DNA from: Saprospiraceae bacterium
Lineage (GTDB): Bacteria; Bacteroidota; Bacteroidia; Chitinophagales; Saprospiraceae
Length of the DNA: 64,000 nt
Assembly: GCA_028280415.1 (NCBI GenBank)
Contig: JANQLV010000029.1
Span: 1-64,000, forward strand
Direction: 5' to 3'
The position numbers and the translations under genes are program-made. Of this stretch, positions 17,170 to 25,659 are shown piece by piece (position 1 is the stretch's first letter; the number at the start of each line of letters is the position of its first letter). The notes under the pieces were generated by a model that saw nothing but the letters and a program-made list of their open reading frames with translations, was not told the DNA's origin and did not search any database.

Positions 17170-18504
17170 CTACTCTTCGTCTGTTACTTCCCAATAACCC
17201 GCTCTTGGCGATCCTATCCGCTTAACTTTGTTTTCTGCTTTCAGTTTTGCAAGCTGTTTCTCAATTGCACGGGTAGAAATATCAATAATACGTGCAAGTT
17301 CAGATATGGTAATGGTCTTATTCTCTCTCATAAGTGTTAGGATTTTCTCCGAACTTTTCTCCGAACCTATTACCGAACTTTTCTCCGAACCCATTACCGA
17401 ACCTTTTCTGCTTCTGAAAGTCACCTGTAACCCCGAAAATTCATCTGTAAATATAGGAGTAGGGAGGTTATGCTTTTTACATTCATCTATAATTTTAATT
17501 GTACCTCTTCCCCATGCTTCTATAAGTCCAGCTCTGAAAAAGGTGGTAGCTATATCAGGATTAAATGGCATGGAAGGGTGATTCACCAAGAGCTTTTTAA
17601 TGGTTAATGGTTCAGGCAATTCACCCGCATTCCAGATAGAAATGTGATCGTCATAAACCTTGATTTGAATAGGATTACCAGAACTATAATCCTTATGGGC
17701 GACTGCATTGAGGAGTGCCTCACGCAATGCCGTTTCGGGATACAGATATTCCTCAATTCTACTTATCCCTTGATAGCGAATTTGGGCTTCTAGATATTTA
17801 GACAGGAGCAACTCCATTGTCTTTTCAACTTGATCGAATAAATACCCATGTACTTCATCCTGAAAACGCAAATCTGTTTCTGTCCTAAAGTAACCTATCT
17901 TGATATATGCTCCGGTAAAGAACTGTTCTGGATCAGGATGAAAAAGGAGAAGAGCTGCACGTTTCAAATAATCCTTTTCATTCAGACGAAGTTTCTCAAT
18001 CAGCGTCTTTCTGTTTTTCTTTAGGATGGACTTGTCTAGTCGTTTTGTTTGTGTAGCCTGAGCTTTGAAATAGGAAAAAGCGTCGGCACTCAGGTCTTTT
18101 ACTGAAACATGAGGCACCGGAACACTATCCCAATTTTTCCCTTGTTTTTGAAGCAGGAATCTGTTGAGGGCGGCTCCTTTTAGTTCTTGTTTGGTGCTTC
18201 CGGTTCTGTAATGAAACTGTCCTTTGTAATTTACAGGGAAGGGGTAGGAGTCAACTTTAATAGAAAGCCAATCTTTTCCGTTGGTTGTATTAAGGTGGAC
18301 ATCAACTAAAATACCGAGAATATCTCTGACTTTGTTTGGCAAGTCTTCCATAAGTTTCTTGGCATCGGAGATTCCAACAATACCACCGTTATCATCTTTT
18401 CCGATTTCAAGAACACCTCCTTCGGCATTGGCGAAACCACATATCCATTTAAGATATTCATCTCTCCAAGTTACTTTCCATTCTGTATTTTGGCTTTCTT
18501 TCAT
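17170..18504 (-). CDS. AlbA_2/Schlafen-type ATP-binding transcriptional regulator
   Basis: 444 residues. Residues about 5-120 form an AlbA_2/Schlafen domain (FANAEGGVLEIGKDDNGGIVGI). A GHKL-like ATP-binding domain follows (ALREALLNAVAHKDYSSGNPIQIKVYDDHISIWNAGELP; AGLIEAWGRGTIKIIDECKKHNL). The C-terminus is a winged helix (ITISELARIIDISTRAIEKQLAKL). Family members are annotated as transcriptional regulators, and Schlafen-like domains recur in conflict systems. The linker carries an in-frame microrepeat, GSEKSSVIGSEKSSEK. It stands alone on the minus strand. Confidence 0.85.
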   Translation of the reverse strand: MKESQNTEWKVTWRDEYLKWICGFANAEGGVLEIGKDDNGGIVGISDAKKLMEDLPNKVRDILGILVDVHLNTTNGKDWLSIKVDSYPFPVNYKGQFHYRTGSTKQELKGAALNRFLLQKQGKNWDSVPVPHVSVKDLSADAFSYFKAQATQTKRLDKSILKKNRKTLIEKLRLNEKDYLKRAALLLFHPDPEQFFTGAYIKIGYFRTETDLRFQDEVHGYLFDQVEKTMELLLSKYLEAQIRYQGISRIEEYLYPETALREALLNAVAHKDYSSGNPIQIKVYDDHISIWNAGELPEPLTIKKLLVNHPSMPFNPDIATTFFRAGLIEAWGRGTIKIIDECKKHNLPTPIFTDEFSGLQVTFRSRKGSVMGSEKSSVIGSEKSSEKILTLMRENKTITISELARIIDISTRAIEKQLAKLKAENKVKRIGSPRAGYWEVTDEE

Positions 18505-18556
18505 AGTGTGAATCTTCCGGCATTACATAGAATAAGAATAGTTAAGAAAATCAGAC

Positions 18557-19348
18557 CTACTTTTCCCAAACAATACTAAGAATATTTTTAAAAGATTCTG
18601 TAACGATACAATACTCATAAAAATCAGTATCTTCATCATAATCACCTAACTTAAAGTATGTGGATTTATAGATAGACTGTTGTAGTTCATCCTTCGGATA
18701 AATAGGCTTATAGCCTCCCTCTATATATTCCATCGCTACTGAATCTTCCGGCGGTGGTAATTTTGTAATATCTCTAATCCAGACTTTAAGATCATCAGAT
18801 TTTTTCCAATATCTAATCTTACCATTAAATATATGAAACATGGCCATTGGGTGTAGACCTGTATCAAAATACTTAAAAGCTACGGAGGTTAAACTTGTTT
18901 TAAACCTTTCTGCTAGATGCCTAACTAAATCAGGATTGAAAATCTTACCTTTTGCTTCGTTATAAAATAGGTCGCTAGGCATTAAGTATTCAGTAGCAAA
19001 CTGATTAGCCTCGTACTCCTGAACACCTTTCTTTAAATGTTTTTCTGCATTATTAAACCAATCAAGACTAACATTATCTTCATGAAGTGGGCTTCCCTTG
19101 TGCATTTCTAAATGTCCCAATTCATGTGCTATTGCAAATCTCCTCCGTCCTTCATACTGGATGTCTGAGTTTATAAATATGGTTGATAAGTTTTTACCGT
19201 ATACAATTCTGCCATCTGTTCTACCCATTGATCTATATTGGACAATTCCTCCTCTACCCACTACAACATCTTCGATGGGAAGGTCGTCAGGGTCTTCAAG
19301 GCCTATTTCATCTCTTAGTTTTATTGCAGCTAACTTCCCTCTATTCAT
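18557..19348 (-). CDS. ImmA/IrrE-family metallopeptidase
   Basis: 263 residues from the ATG at 19348, which overlaps the upstream stop by 8 bp (a further ATG at 19375 would overlap more). The zinc motif is intact in RRFAIAHELGHLEMHKG (HExxH), with a downstream EYEANQFATEYLMP stretch supplying the third ligand, typical of ImmA/IrrE (DUF955). Such peptidases cut repressors after a stress signal, and in CapH-CapP they control CBASS operons. Here it ends a three-gene operon whose promoter region is shared divergently with a CBASS operon, so a regulatory role is plausible. There is no Xre domain, so its substrate may be one of the two upstream products. Confidence 0.85.
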   Translation of the reverse strand: MNRGKLAAIKLRDEIGLEDPDDLPIEDVVVGRGGIVQYRSMGRTDGRIVYGKNLSTIFINSDIQYEGRRRFAIAHELGHLEMHKGSPLHEDNVSLDWFNNAEKHLKKGVQEYEANQFATEYLMPSDLFYNEAKGKIFNPDLVRHLAERFKTSLTSVAFKYFDTGLHPMAMFHIFNGKIRYWKKSDDLKVWIRDITKLPPPEDSVAMEYIEGGYKPIYPKDELQQSIYKSTYFKLGDYDEDTDFYEYCIVTESFKNILSIVWEK

Positions 19349-19760
19349 CCTCCAAATTTGCATCAATGTCGTCAAATAAAGCTGTTAAATCTAGCTGTTG
19401 AAGAATATTTGCCATCTCTTCTTCTGTCATTTTATCAAAGTTGCGATAGTTAGCTGCTAGTCCATGTTGTTTAATATGCTTTTTGAAAATTGAAAACACA
19501 TTATCCTTATTTTTTTCCTCAATTGACTTCAAGCGACCTGTTGCTTCTGCAATTGAAATGATCTTCGAAACTCTACTTTTTTTGAGATTGGTCTTTGCTT
19601 TAAAAAGTATTTGTTTTGCTAGTTTTTTGTATTTAGAGGTTTGCCCCTCATATAACTCATTTGATTCAGATGCAATACTATTATCTGCTGAATAATCTTT
19701 GTCTAAATAATAATTCAGTAACCCTTCTTCTATATTTTTTAATAATTTTTCTTTACCCAT
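19341..19760 (-). CDS. Helical protein coupled to ImmA peptidase, unknown
   Basis: 139 residues, helical and charged, with an acidic C-terminus (ALFDDIDANLEDE). It overlaps both neighbours by 8 bp, so all three are translated together. No helix-turn-helix is obvious (KKSRVSKIISIAEATGRL is the closest). By position it could be the repressor or antitoxin cut by the ImmA-type peptidase, or an adaptor between peptidase and sigma-like protein. This is inference from context only. Confidence 0.6.
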   Translation of the reverse strand: MGKEKLLKNIEEGLLNYYLDKDYSADNSIASESNELYEGQTSKYKKLAKQILFKAKTNLKKSRVSKIISIAEATGRLKSIEEKNKDNVFSIFKKHIKQHGLAANYRNFDKMTEEEMANILQQLDLTALFDDIDANLEDE

Positions 19761-20322
19761 TATTTGTAGAATTTAGAAGTTCTCTGATAGGTTTGAGCTT
19801 CCGTTCCAATCTTTTAATTGCCTTATAAATCTCCTTAACATTGATTCCCCAAAATTCGGCAATGTCTCTAGGTTTTTTCATTTCATTCATCCAGCATTCG
19901 AATACCATTTCTTCAATTTCGTCAGGAGGAGGAATATGCTCTTTTAGCTTTTTACTTAATTTATTTTTAAGTTCTTCTATAGCAACACTATCATCTGAGC
20001 TGGAGTCAGAGAGTTCCTCTAATTCGAAATCGTAGTTAAAATCTATGACTTTTCCTCCAAATTGATTGTTGTATTGGTTAACTAGACTTTTAACGGCTAA
20101 GAATAAGAACCTTCTGAAACTATAAGATTTATTCCATTTTCTTACTCCGGTTACAGTCTTTTCAAGTACATCACCTACAAGTTTTTCAGCGTAGATGATA
20201 TCATCTCCTTTCATTTTATATAGAGCATACTCTACTAAATCTTTAATTAGTATCTCGAGGTTATGAGCTTCTAGTTGTTCTGTAACTTCTTTAAGTGTTG
20301 CTATATTTTTAACCGGTTTCAC
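19753..20322 (-). CDS. Sigma-70-like protein
   Basis: 189 residues with ECF-like architecture. A region-2-like helical stretch (EKLVGDVLEKTVTGVRKWNKSYSFRRFLFLAVKSLVNQY) is followed by an acidic linker and a region-4-like helix-turn-helix (RDIAEFWGINVKEIYKAIKRLERKLKP). It is the first gene of the sigma-like, unknown and ImmA operon, divergent from CBASS by 118 bp. It may direct transcription of its own operon or of the CBASS genes. The match to region 2 is by pattern and not strong. Confidence 0.7.
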   Translation of the reverse strand: MKPVKNIATLKEVTEQLEAHNLEILIKDLVEYALYKMKGDDIIYAEKLVGDVLEKTVTGVRKWNKSYSFRRFLFLAVKSLVNQYNNQFGGKVIDFNYDFELEELSDSSSDDSVAIEELKNKLSKKLKEHIPPPDEIEEMVFECWMNEMKKPRDIAEFWGINVKEIYKAIKRLERKLKPIRELLNSTNNG

Positions 20323-20348
20323 TAATAATAGCTCAGTTTTTGAAAAAA

Positions 20349-20410
20349 TTTGCCATCAACGGCAAAAAATCATGAAATGTCAGCTTATATGTATGTATGA
20401 GAGACATTTC
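20349..20410. promoter_or_regulatory. Divergent operator region with two inverted repeats
   Basis: Between the sigma-like gene (minus) and CBASS (plus) lie TTTGCC/GGCAAA (20349-20354 and 20361-20366) and GAAATGTC/GACATTTC (20374-20381 and 20403-20410), both perfect inverted pairs. The second spans a TA-rich centre that could hold a promoter. They are good candidate binding sites for a regulator of both operons. Confidence 0.5.
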
Positions 20411-20440
20411 TAAACAAAATTACTTAATTCTCAATAGATT

Positions 20441-21265
20441 ATGAGTAAAAACGTCCTACAGATCGTAGCAGGGGTTGTATTTTTTATCTGGGCAAAATGG
20501 CTTGCAAGTGATGAGTTACGTCCAGAGTTATTTGGTATGGCAATCGGTGTGGCTGCCGCATTGTTAATAGAAGTCTTTTTCTTTCTATATAATGAGCGCA
20601 ATTTCCTTCGCCTTTACTTCAATAGCATCATATTAAAACCCAATTCTGAAATCAGGTTGTCAATCGCTTATCTATTTAAAATTGAATGTCGAGGGAAGTA
20701 TTTACTAGTGAAAAATAGTCGTTTCAAAAAAGAAACCTATCAGCCTGTTGGGGGGGTTTACAAATTCTATCATCCTGAAGCTACTCATAAACTTAGTTGT
20801 ATGAGTATCATAACTGACAATTCGATAAAGAATGATGAGAAAAGTGAACATGATTTACGTTTAAAAATGTCCAAGCGGAAAAACCTGAGAAAATTCTTAA
20901 AATGGTTTTTCAATTCAGAAGAAAGAGAAACCGATCCGTGGAGAGAATTTTATGAAGAACTAATAAGAACAAATATTCTTCCCTCCAATCATTTTAAGTA
21001 CATCTACTACAATATGGTAGGACAGCATTTCGAGCCGATTCACGAAGACTCGTATTATAAAATAGACACCTTTAAGTATGTTGAAGTTTTTACTCCAAGA
21101 TACACTAATCAAAAACAGAAAGATGAAATTGAAAAACTTTTGTCCGTAAGTAGTGATGATTTTATTTGGGTGACAGAAGAAGAAATTAAAAAGAAATTCA
21201 CCATTGATGGTAAGCGAATTTCTGACCATGCACATAAAATATTTTTCACCAAAAAATTAGACTAA
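20441..21265 (+). CDS. CBASS effector: two membrane helices plus NUDIX-like domain
   Basis: 274 residues. Two N-terminal membrane helices (about 6-24 and 30-51) precede a SMODS-associated NUDIX-like domain with QPVGGVYKFYHPEA and a degenerate NUDIX box, DPWREFYEELIRTNIL. This is the 2TM-NUDIX effector class (Cap16-like): a cyclic-nucleotide-sensing domain that triggers membrane damage when the CD-NTase is active. Its stop overlaps the CD-NTase start (TAATG). Assignment rests on architecture and operon position. Confidence 0.82.
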   Translation: MSKNVLQIVAGVVFFIWAKWLASDELRPELFGMAIGVAAALLIEVFFFLYNERNFLRLYFNSIILKPNSEIRLSIAYLFKIECRGKYLLVKNSRFKKETYQPVGGVYKFYHPEATHKLSCMSIITDNSIKNDEKSEHDLRLKMSKRKNLRKFLKWFFNSEERETDPWREFYEELIRTNILPSNHFKYIYYNMVGQHFEPIHEDSYYKIDTFKYVEVFTPRYTNQKQKDEIEKLLSVSSDDFIWVTEEEIKKKFTIDGKRISDHAHKIFFTKKLD

Positions 21266-22392
21266 TGTTAGTAATAGAAAATAGGGCAACACAAATAGAT
21301 AATATGCTCAATGAAATGGCTAAGGAAGTTCAGCTTGATGAAACTAGATACAAAAGAATGGTAACTAGTTATGAAGCAATAAAAAAATGGATTGAATCTG
21401 ACGAGAAGTTTTTTAAACCATTCCGATATGAAGTTTACCCTCATGGATCAGTTAGGATTTTTACAACTGTGAAGCCTATAGGTAAAGATGAATTTGATTT
21501 GGACATAGTTATACATTTTAAAGATAACACGATCCAACACAGTCCATTGAAAATCTATACAGAATTAAAAAGGAGACTTAGTGAGCATGAAACGTATAGA
21601 AAAATGCTTGAACCCAAAAGTAGGGTTTTGAGATTAAACTATGCAGGAGACTTCCATATGGATTTAATGTCCGGCATTCAGGATAATATTTATGATGAAA
21701 ATAAAATTAGAGTACCTGATCGTGAATTAGGTAGATGGGTGAGCAGTAATCCACGGGGATATGCGAATTGGTTCATAGCAAAAGCTAATCTTGCAGAATC
21801 AAGCTTATTGGAAAAGGCTCTTAGGGCAGAAAAAATTCAAGTAGACGACTTTAATAATAAGAAACCGTTACAAAGAGCAGTACAATTAATTAAACGATAC
21901 CGTGATATTTATTTTCAAGAGGATGATAGTTATAAAACCCGAAGCATTATTTTAACTACGATAGCAGGACAACTTTACTTAGGAGAAGAAAGCATTTTTA
22001 AAACAATTGACAATATAATCACCAAAATTAGAACAGAATTCAAGTTTACAAAACGCTTAAAAGTTCTTAATCCTGTAAATTCAGAAGAGGACTTTACCGA
22101 TAAATGGGATAGTGAGCCACAATATTATGAAGCCTTTAAAAAGTTTATTATCCACCTTTATGCTGAATGGCAAAAGTTAAAAGAAGAGAATGGTGTCATT
22201 GAAGAATCAAAAATATTCAAAGGTCTGTTTGGAGATAATCTGGTTGAAAGAGTTCAATTAAGAGAAAATGAGATGATTGGAACTATTAGAAAGAATGGTG
22301 GATTAGGGATCATTAGAGATACAGGAATCATTTCCAGTTCGGTAAAACCTAATAATGAACCTATTAAGAAAAATACTTTTTTTGGAGAATGA
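21265..22392 (+). CDS. CD-NTase (cGAS/DncV-like nucleotidyltransferase)
   Basis: 375 residues. The Pol-beta-type active site is complete: HGSVRIF (G61-S62), DEFDLDIV (D78 and D80) and a third Asp near 133 (GDFHMDLMSG). It would make a cyclic di- or trinucleotide second messenger on phage infection. The C-terminal tail is flexible and ends KKNTFFGE. In E2-containing CBASS the cyclase C-terminus is the conjugation site, so this tail is probably functional. It is coupled to the effector (1-base overlap) and to the E2 gene (4-bp overlap). Confidence 0.88.
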   Translation: MLVIENRATQIDNMLNEMAKEVQLDETRYKRMVTSYEAIKKWIESDEKFFKPFRYEVYPHGSVRIFTTVKPIGKDEFDLDIVIHFKDNTIQHSPLKIYTELKRRLSEHETYRKMLEPKSRVLRLNYAGDFHMDLMSGIQDNIYDENKIRVPDRELGRWVSSNPRGYANWFIAKANLAESSLLEKALRAEKIQVDDFNNKKPLQRAVQLIKRYRDIYFQEDDSYKTRSIILTTIAGQLYLGEESIFKTIDNIITKIRTEFKFTKRLKVLNPVNSEEDFTDKWDSEPQYYEAFKKFIIHLYAEWQKLKEENGVIEESKIFKGLFGDNLVERVQLRENEMIGTIRKNGGLGIIRDTGIISSSVKPNNEPIKKNTFFGE

Positions 22393-22826
22393 GAAGAACA
22401 AATAATAAAAAATCAATTTCCCAACAGCTCAGCAATTTAAGAGTAAAATATAGCCATTTTGTATCTGAGATAAAACGGAATACGATTATCATTAATGGTC
22501 ATTTACGCCCAACTTCAAGAAGTGAAAACTATAATTTTATCCTTGAATATACCTTAAATAAAAACCCAAAGGTTAGAATTATCTCACCTAGTCTTAAAAG
22601 GAATAATAAGGGAGAAGAAATCCCACATATGTATGGGCAAAAACATCTTTGCTTATATAAACCTAAATATCAAGAGTTTAAAAGCTCTGACTTTTTATCT
22701 GAAACGATTATTCCTTGGATTGCACTTTGGCTATACTACTACGAGCAATGGCATATAACAGGAAAGTGGCTTGGAGGAGGTGAGCATCCTACTCAAAAAA
22801 AACGAAGAAATGCGAAGAAAAGATAA
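22389..22826 (+). CDS. E2-like conjugation protein of short type II CBASS
   Basis: 145 residues. The E2-type signature for CBASS is visible: a Cys at 88 in MYGQKHLCLYKP as likely catalytic Cys, then the conserved WxxTGxWxGGGEHP block (WHITGKWLGGGEHP, residues 121-134). There is no E1 or deubiquitinase-like partner in the operon, so this is the short, E2-only form, in which E2 acts on the CD-NTase tail to prime it. It overlaps the CD-NTase by 4 bp. Confidence 0.82.
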   Translation: MRRTNNKKSISQQLSNLRVKYSHFVSEIKRNTIIINGHLRPTSRSENYNFILEYTLNKNPKVRIISPSLKRNNKGEEIPHMYGQKHLCLYKPKYQEFKSSDFLSETIIPWIALWLYYYEQWHITGKWLGGGEHPTQKKRRNAKKR

Positions 22827-23886
22827 ACATGTTTTAAATGGTGTAGTAATTGGTGCTATTACAACATCTATTGCAGATATTATTTTGCAATGGGTAGAGC
22901 ATAAAAATGCTAACCAAGAATTTACTTGGGAAAGTTATAATGGCATTAGAACTTTGAAAAGAGCTGCTTTAGGTGGGGCTGTTGGAGGAGGGTTAGGGTA
23001 TGCCTTTTATCAGTACAAAATAAGCGAAGAAGCTAAATTACCGTTTAACTCTGACAATTATCTTAAGAAACTTCTTACAGAAGAGAACCTTAAATCTGAT
23101 CCTAAAACACTAGAAAAGGTGCTTTCAGCTAGAGAAAAAATAAAATCATGGTTATGGGGAGAGTTTGAGGCAGAACTTGTTCATTTTCCAGAAGACGCGG
23201 GCTCTTTTTTTAAGCGAACAGCACTCGCGTCTAATTTCGATCTAGATATAATTTTACCATTTAAAAAGAAGAGTTTCGAATCTCTAAAAAAAATGTATTA
23301 TACCGTTTATGAAATAATTGGTGATGAATTTGGACATATTGCTAACGTTAGTAAACAATCTAAAGCTATCGGATTATCAATTATACACAAAGGTGAATTC
23401 ATTCATTTTGATATAGTACCAGGAAGAGAAATAAATAACTACAAAGTAGATCGTGATCTTAACTTATATGTAAGGCCGAACTGGGTTTGGCAAAGAGGTA
23501 GCCAATTTAAAACTAATACAAGAATACAAAAACGTATAACTGTAAATAACCCAAAAGCTAGAGCCATCATCAAGCTTTTGAAAATGTATAAAAACGCTAA
23601 TGGCTTCGAAATTCCTACAACTATTATCGAGCAATATACATTGAGAGCTTTATCTTCCAAAAATTATGGTATGGACTATTCAGAAACGGAGAACCTCTTA
23701 AATGCGATGAGTTTCATTTCAAATAAAATAACACAAAATGTCCTAATTGATAGAGCGAATACAAATAACAACCTTCATGAGAAGATTGATTTTCATACGA
23801 GAAGGAATATTGCACATCAGCTAATTAGAGACGTTGAACGTATTGAGAATACCCCACGATATGTTAAAGAAATATTTGAACAATGA
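22810..23886 (+). CDS. Second nucleotidyltransferase in the CBASS operon, N-terminal membrane segments
   Basis: 358 residues from the ATG at 22810 (a TTG at 22771 with a GGAGG overlap would add 13). Numbered from the TTG start, a full Pol-beta-type active site is present: AGSFFKR (G144-S145), SNFDLDIIL (D157 and D159) and EFIHFDIVPGRE (D214). Two hydrophobic stretches (about 21-40 and 64-80, Gly-rich) precede it, so it may be membrane-bound. The C-terminal half is helical as in CD-NTases. A CBASS operon with two intact nucleotidyltransferases is unusual. It could make a second signal, modify RNA or the first enzyme, or be a separate toxin. Confidence 0.8.
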   Translation: MRRKDKHVLNGVVIGAITTSIADIILQWVEHKNANQEFTWESYNGIRTLKRAALGGAVGGGLGYAFYQYKISEEAKLPFNSDNYLKKLLTEENLKSDPKTLEKVLSAREKIKSWLWGEFEAELVHFPEDAGSFFKRTALASNFDLDIILPFKKKSFESLKKMYYTVYEIIGDEFGHIANVSKQSKAIGLSIIHKGEFIHFDIVPGREINNYKVDRDLNLYVRPNWVWQRGSQFKTNTRIQKRITVNNPKARAIIKLLKMYKNANGFEIPTTIIEQYTLRALSSKNYGMDYSETENLLNAMSFISNKITQNVLIDRANTNNNLHEKIDFHTRRNIAHQLIRDVERIENTPRYVKEIFEQ

Positions 23887-24013
23887 TAGTAGGTCTCTTC
23901 TATCAATTTTGCCGACAGTGTCAACAAAACTAAGCTAAATCAGTAAAATATTACTGCTATTAAAGCATCAAAAAATTGTAGATAAGATTCTATAGTTATG
24001 AATCTATGATCAT

Positions 24014-24478
24014 TCATAATCCCATTTTCATATCATCCGCAAAAGAATAGTATACCCCATCCGGTGATAAGATTAAATGATCGAGGACTGAAATATCCAG
24101 AATTTTACCAGCTTGCTCAAACTTCTTTGTCAATTCTATGTCAGCCTGGCTAGGTTGAAGATTTCCCGATGGATGATTATGTGCTAAAATAATGGACGAA
24201 GCCCGGCCTTTAATTGCACTAGCAAAAACGATTTTTAAATCTACAACTGTACCTGATACACCACCTTTAGAGATCGGACACATAGCCATTACTCGATTGG
24301 AACGATCTAAAAGTAAAATATTAAATTCTTCAATCAGAGCCATTTGGTCACTCCAATTAGACTCTAATATCCAGTAAGCATCACGAGAACTTCTAATTTG
24401 AGGGCGGTCTTTTGCTTTGCATTTGTTCTTATACGATAGCTGAATTTCTGCTACCTTCAATGGTACTTTGTAACTCAT
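24014..24478 (-). CDS. RadC-type JAB-domain protein
   Basis: 154 residues comprising only the MPN/JAB part of RadC. The metal motif is ILAHNHPSGNLQPSQADIELTKK (H-x-H then S and D), with the upstream Glu in MALIEEFNILLLD and the terminal LDHLILSPDGVYYSF. The N-terminal helix-hairpin-helix of chromosomal RadC is missing, which is the usual form on mobile elements in Bacteroidota. Its role is unresolved; the family was once linked to DNA repair and may help evade host defence. Confidence 0.9.
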   Translation of the reverse strand: MSYKVPLKVAEIQLSYKNKCKAKDRPQIRSSRDAYWILESNWSDQMALIEEFNILLLDRSNRVMAMCPISKGGVSGTVVDLKIVFASAIKGRASSIILAHNHPSGNLQPSQADIELTKKFEQAGKILDISVLDHLILSPDGVYYSFADDMKMGL

Positions 24479-24609
24479 AAGTAAACCTTATTTTAAATAG
24501 GCTTACTCATTAGCAGAATAGGTGCAGGGACTTCAATAGGTTTTGCTCCTTTTTGTGTGATAATATTTCTTACGGAAAATTATATTCTATTTGAGTAGAG
24601 TTCAAGATG

Positions 24610-25641
24610 TCAATGGCTATGCTTGAAAGCAATAAATATTTTTCCACATTGCCACCGCTCACCAGTAGTTGAAAATTTTAAATCTTTCGTGATTCCCTCA
24701 ACCATTTTTAGGATTTCCTTATCAGATAATAGATCATTCGGCTTTTGAAAAATAGATATATCCGTCTGTTTAATAATACCGTTTGCATCAAGACATATCT
24801 CTAATTTGGAAACTACAAATTCATTTTTATCAATCGGATTATTTTCGGGATTAAAAGTATTATGACTACTAAGCTTTCGTTGACATAAATCTTTTGATTT
24901 AATTTCAACAAAGTAATCCTGTCCATTGGTTACTTGACCTTGATAAGTGCAAACTTTAGAAGGTGCTTTTGGTATAAGGGGAATATTGGGATTAAACAAA
25001 CGAAATTCAATTTTGATCCCTTCTTGATCGGATAATGGCATTGTACTATTTGGTGGAATAATTGGTGGAGGAACCTCAACAGGAATCCATTTATCAATTA
25101 GGGTATCAATCCCAGAGACATTAGAAAGTTCATAGGCTATTAGTTCTGCGAAATTAAAAAAGCCATAATCATATTCAATTAAAAAATCCATTTCTCTATC
25201 TGTACGATAAGCAATGACCTCTACACAATTGTAGCTATCGTTTTTAACTTGATCCGCAATATTCGATCTAAGTTTTTTAACTAGTTTTCCCTTAAACTTC
25301 TCAGCGAGAGCTGTATTGCCTAAATCACTCAAAGTTAGAAATGATTCATCCCTCTCAATAAGATAAGAAAAAGTTAGGCTCTCTTTGTTGTCCTGAATGC
25401 TATAAGTAGTATTTCCACGAAATGGATTTAAATAGACTACAATGGCTACTCCTGCCAAAAAAATAAAAATGATAAACCATTTCGATTTAACAACCACCCA
25501 TATCTTAGGAATAATAATCTGTACAATTTGAATCCACCAACGTAATAGATTTTGCCGGATTTGTTTGGAAGTAACACGGAGTAGTAACAACAAATAAAAA
25601 ATGATGGCGATAACAGGATAAACAGTATCTGCATTAATCAT
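24610..25641 (-). CDS. Membrane-anchored protein of the mobilization region, unknown
   Basis: 343 residues. Two membrane helices lie at the N-terminus (about 8-24 and 54-70), with a cytoplasmic basic loop between, then an extracytoplasmic domain of about 270 residues with three Cys. The C-terminal 80 residues (LEICLDANGIIKQTDISIF...ITKDLKFSTTGERW) resemble the TonB C-terminal fold in layout, though the family is not clear. It is the last gene of a minus-strand run with the 267-residue membrane protein and the coupling protein, so a role in DNA transfer is likely. Confidence 0.65.
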   Translation of the reverse strand: MINADTVYPVIAIIFYLLLLLRVTSKQIRQNLLRWWIQIVQIIIPKIWVVVKSKWFIIFIFLAGVAIVVYLNPFRGNTTYSIQDNKESLTFSYLIERDESFLTLSDLGNTALAEKFKGKLVKKLRSNIADQVKNDSYNCVEVIAYRTDREMDFLIEYDYGFFNFAELIAYELSNVSGIDTLIDKWIPVEVPPPIIPPNSTMPLSDQEGIKIEFRLFNPNIPLIPKAPSKVCTYQGQVTNGQDYFVEIKSKDLCQRKLSSHNTFNPENNPIDKNEFVVSKLEICLDANGIIKQTDISIFQKPNDLLSDKEILKMVEGITKDLKFSTTGERWQCGKIFIAFKHSH

Positions 25642-25659
25642 GATAAAAAAATTAAAGGG

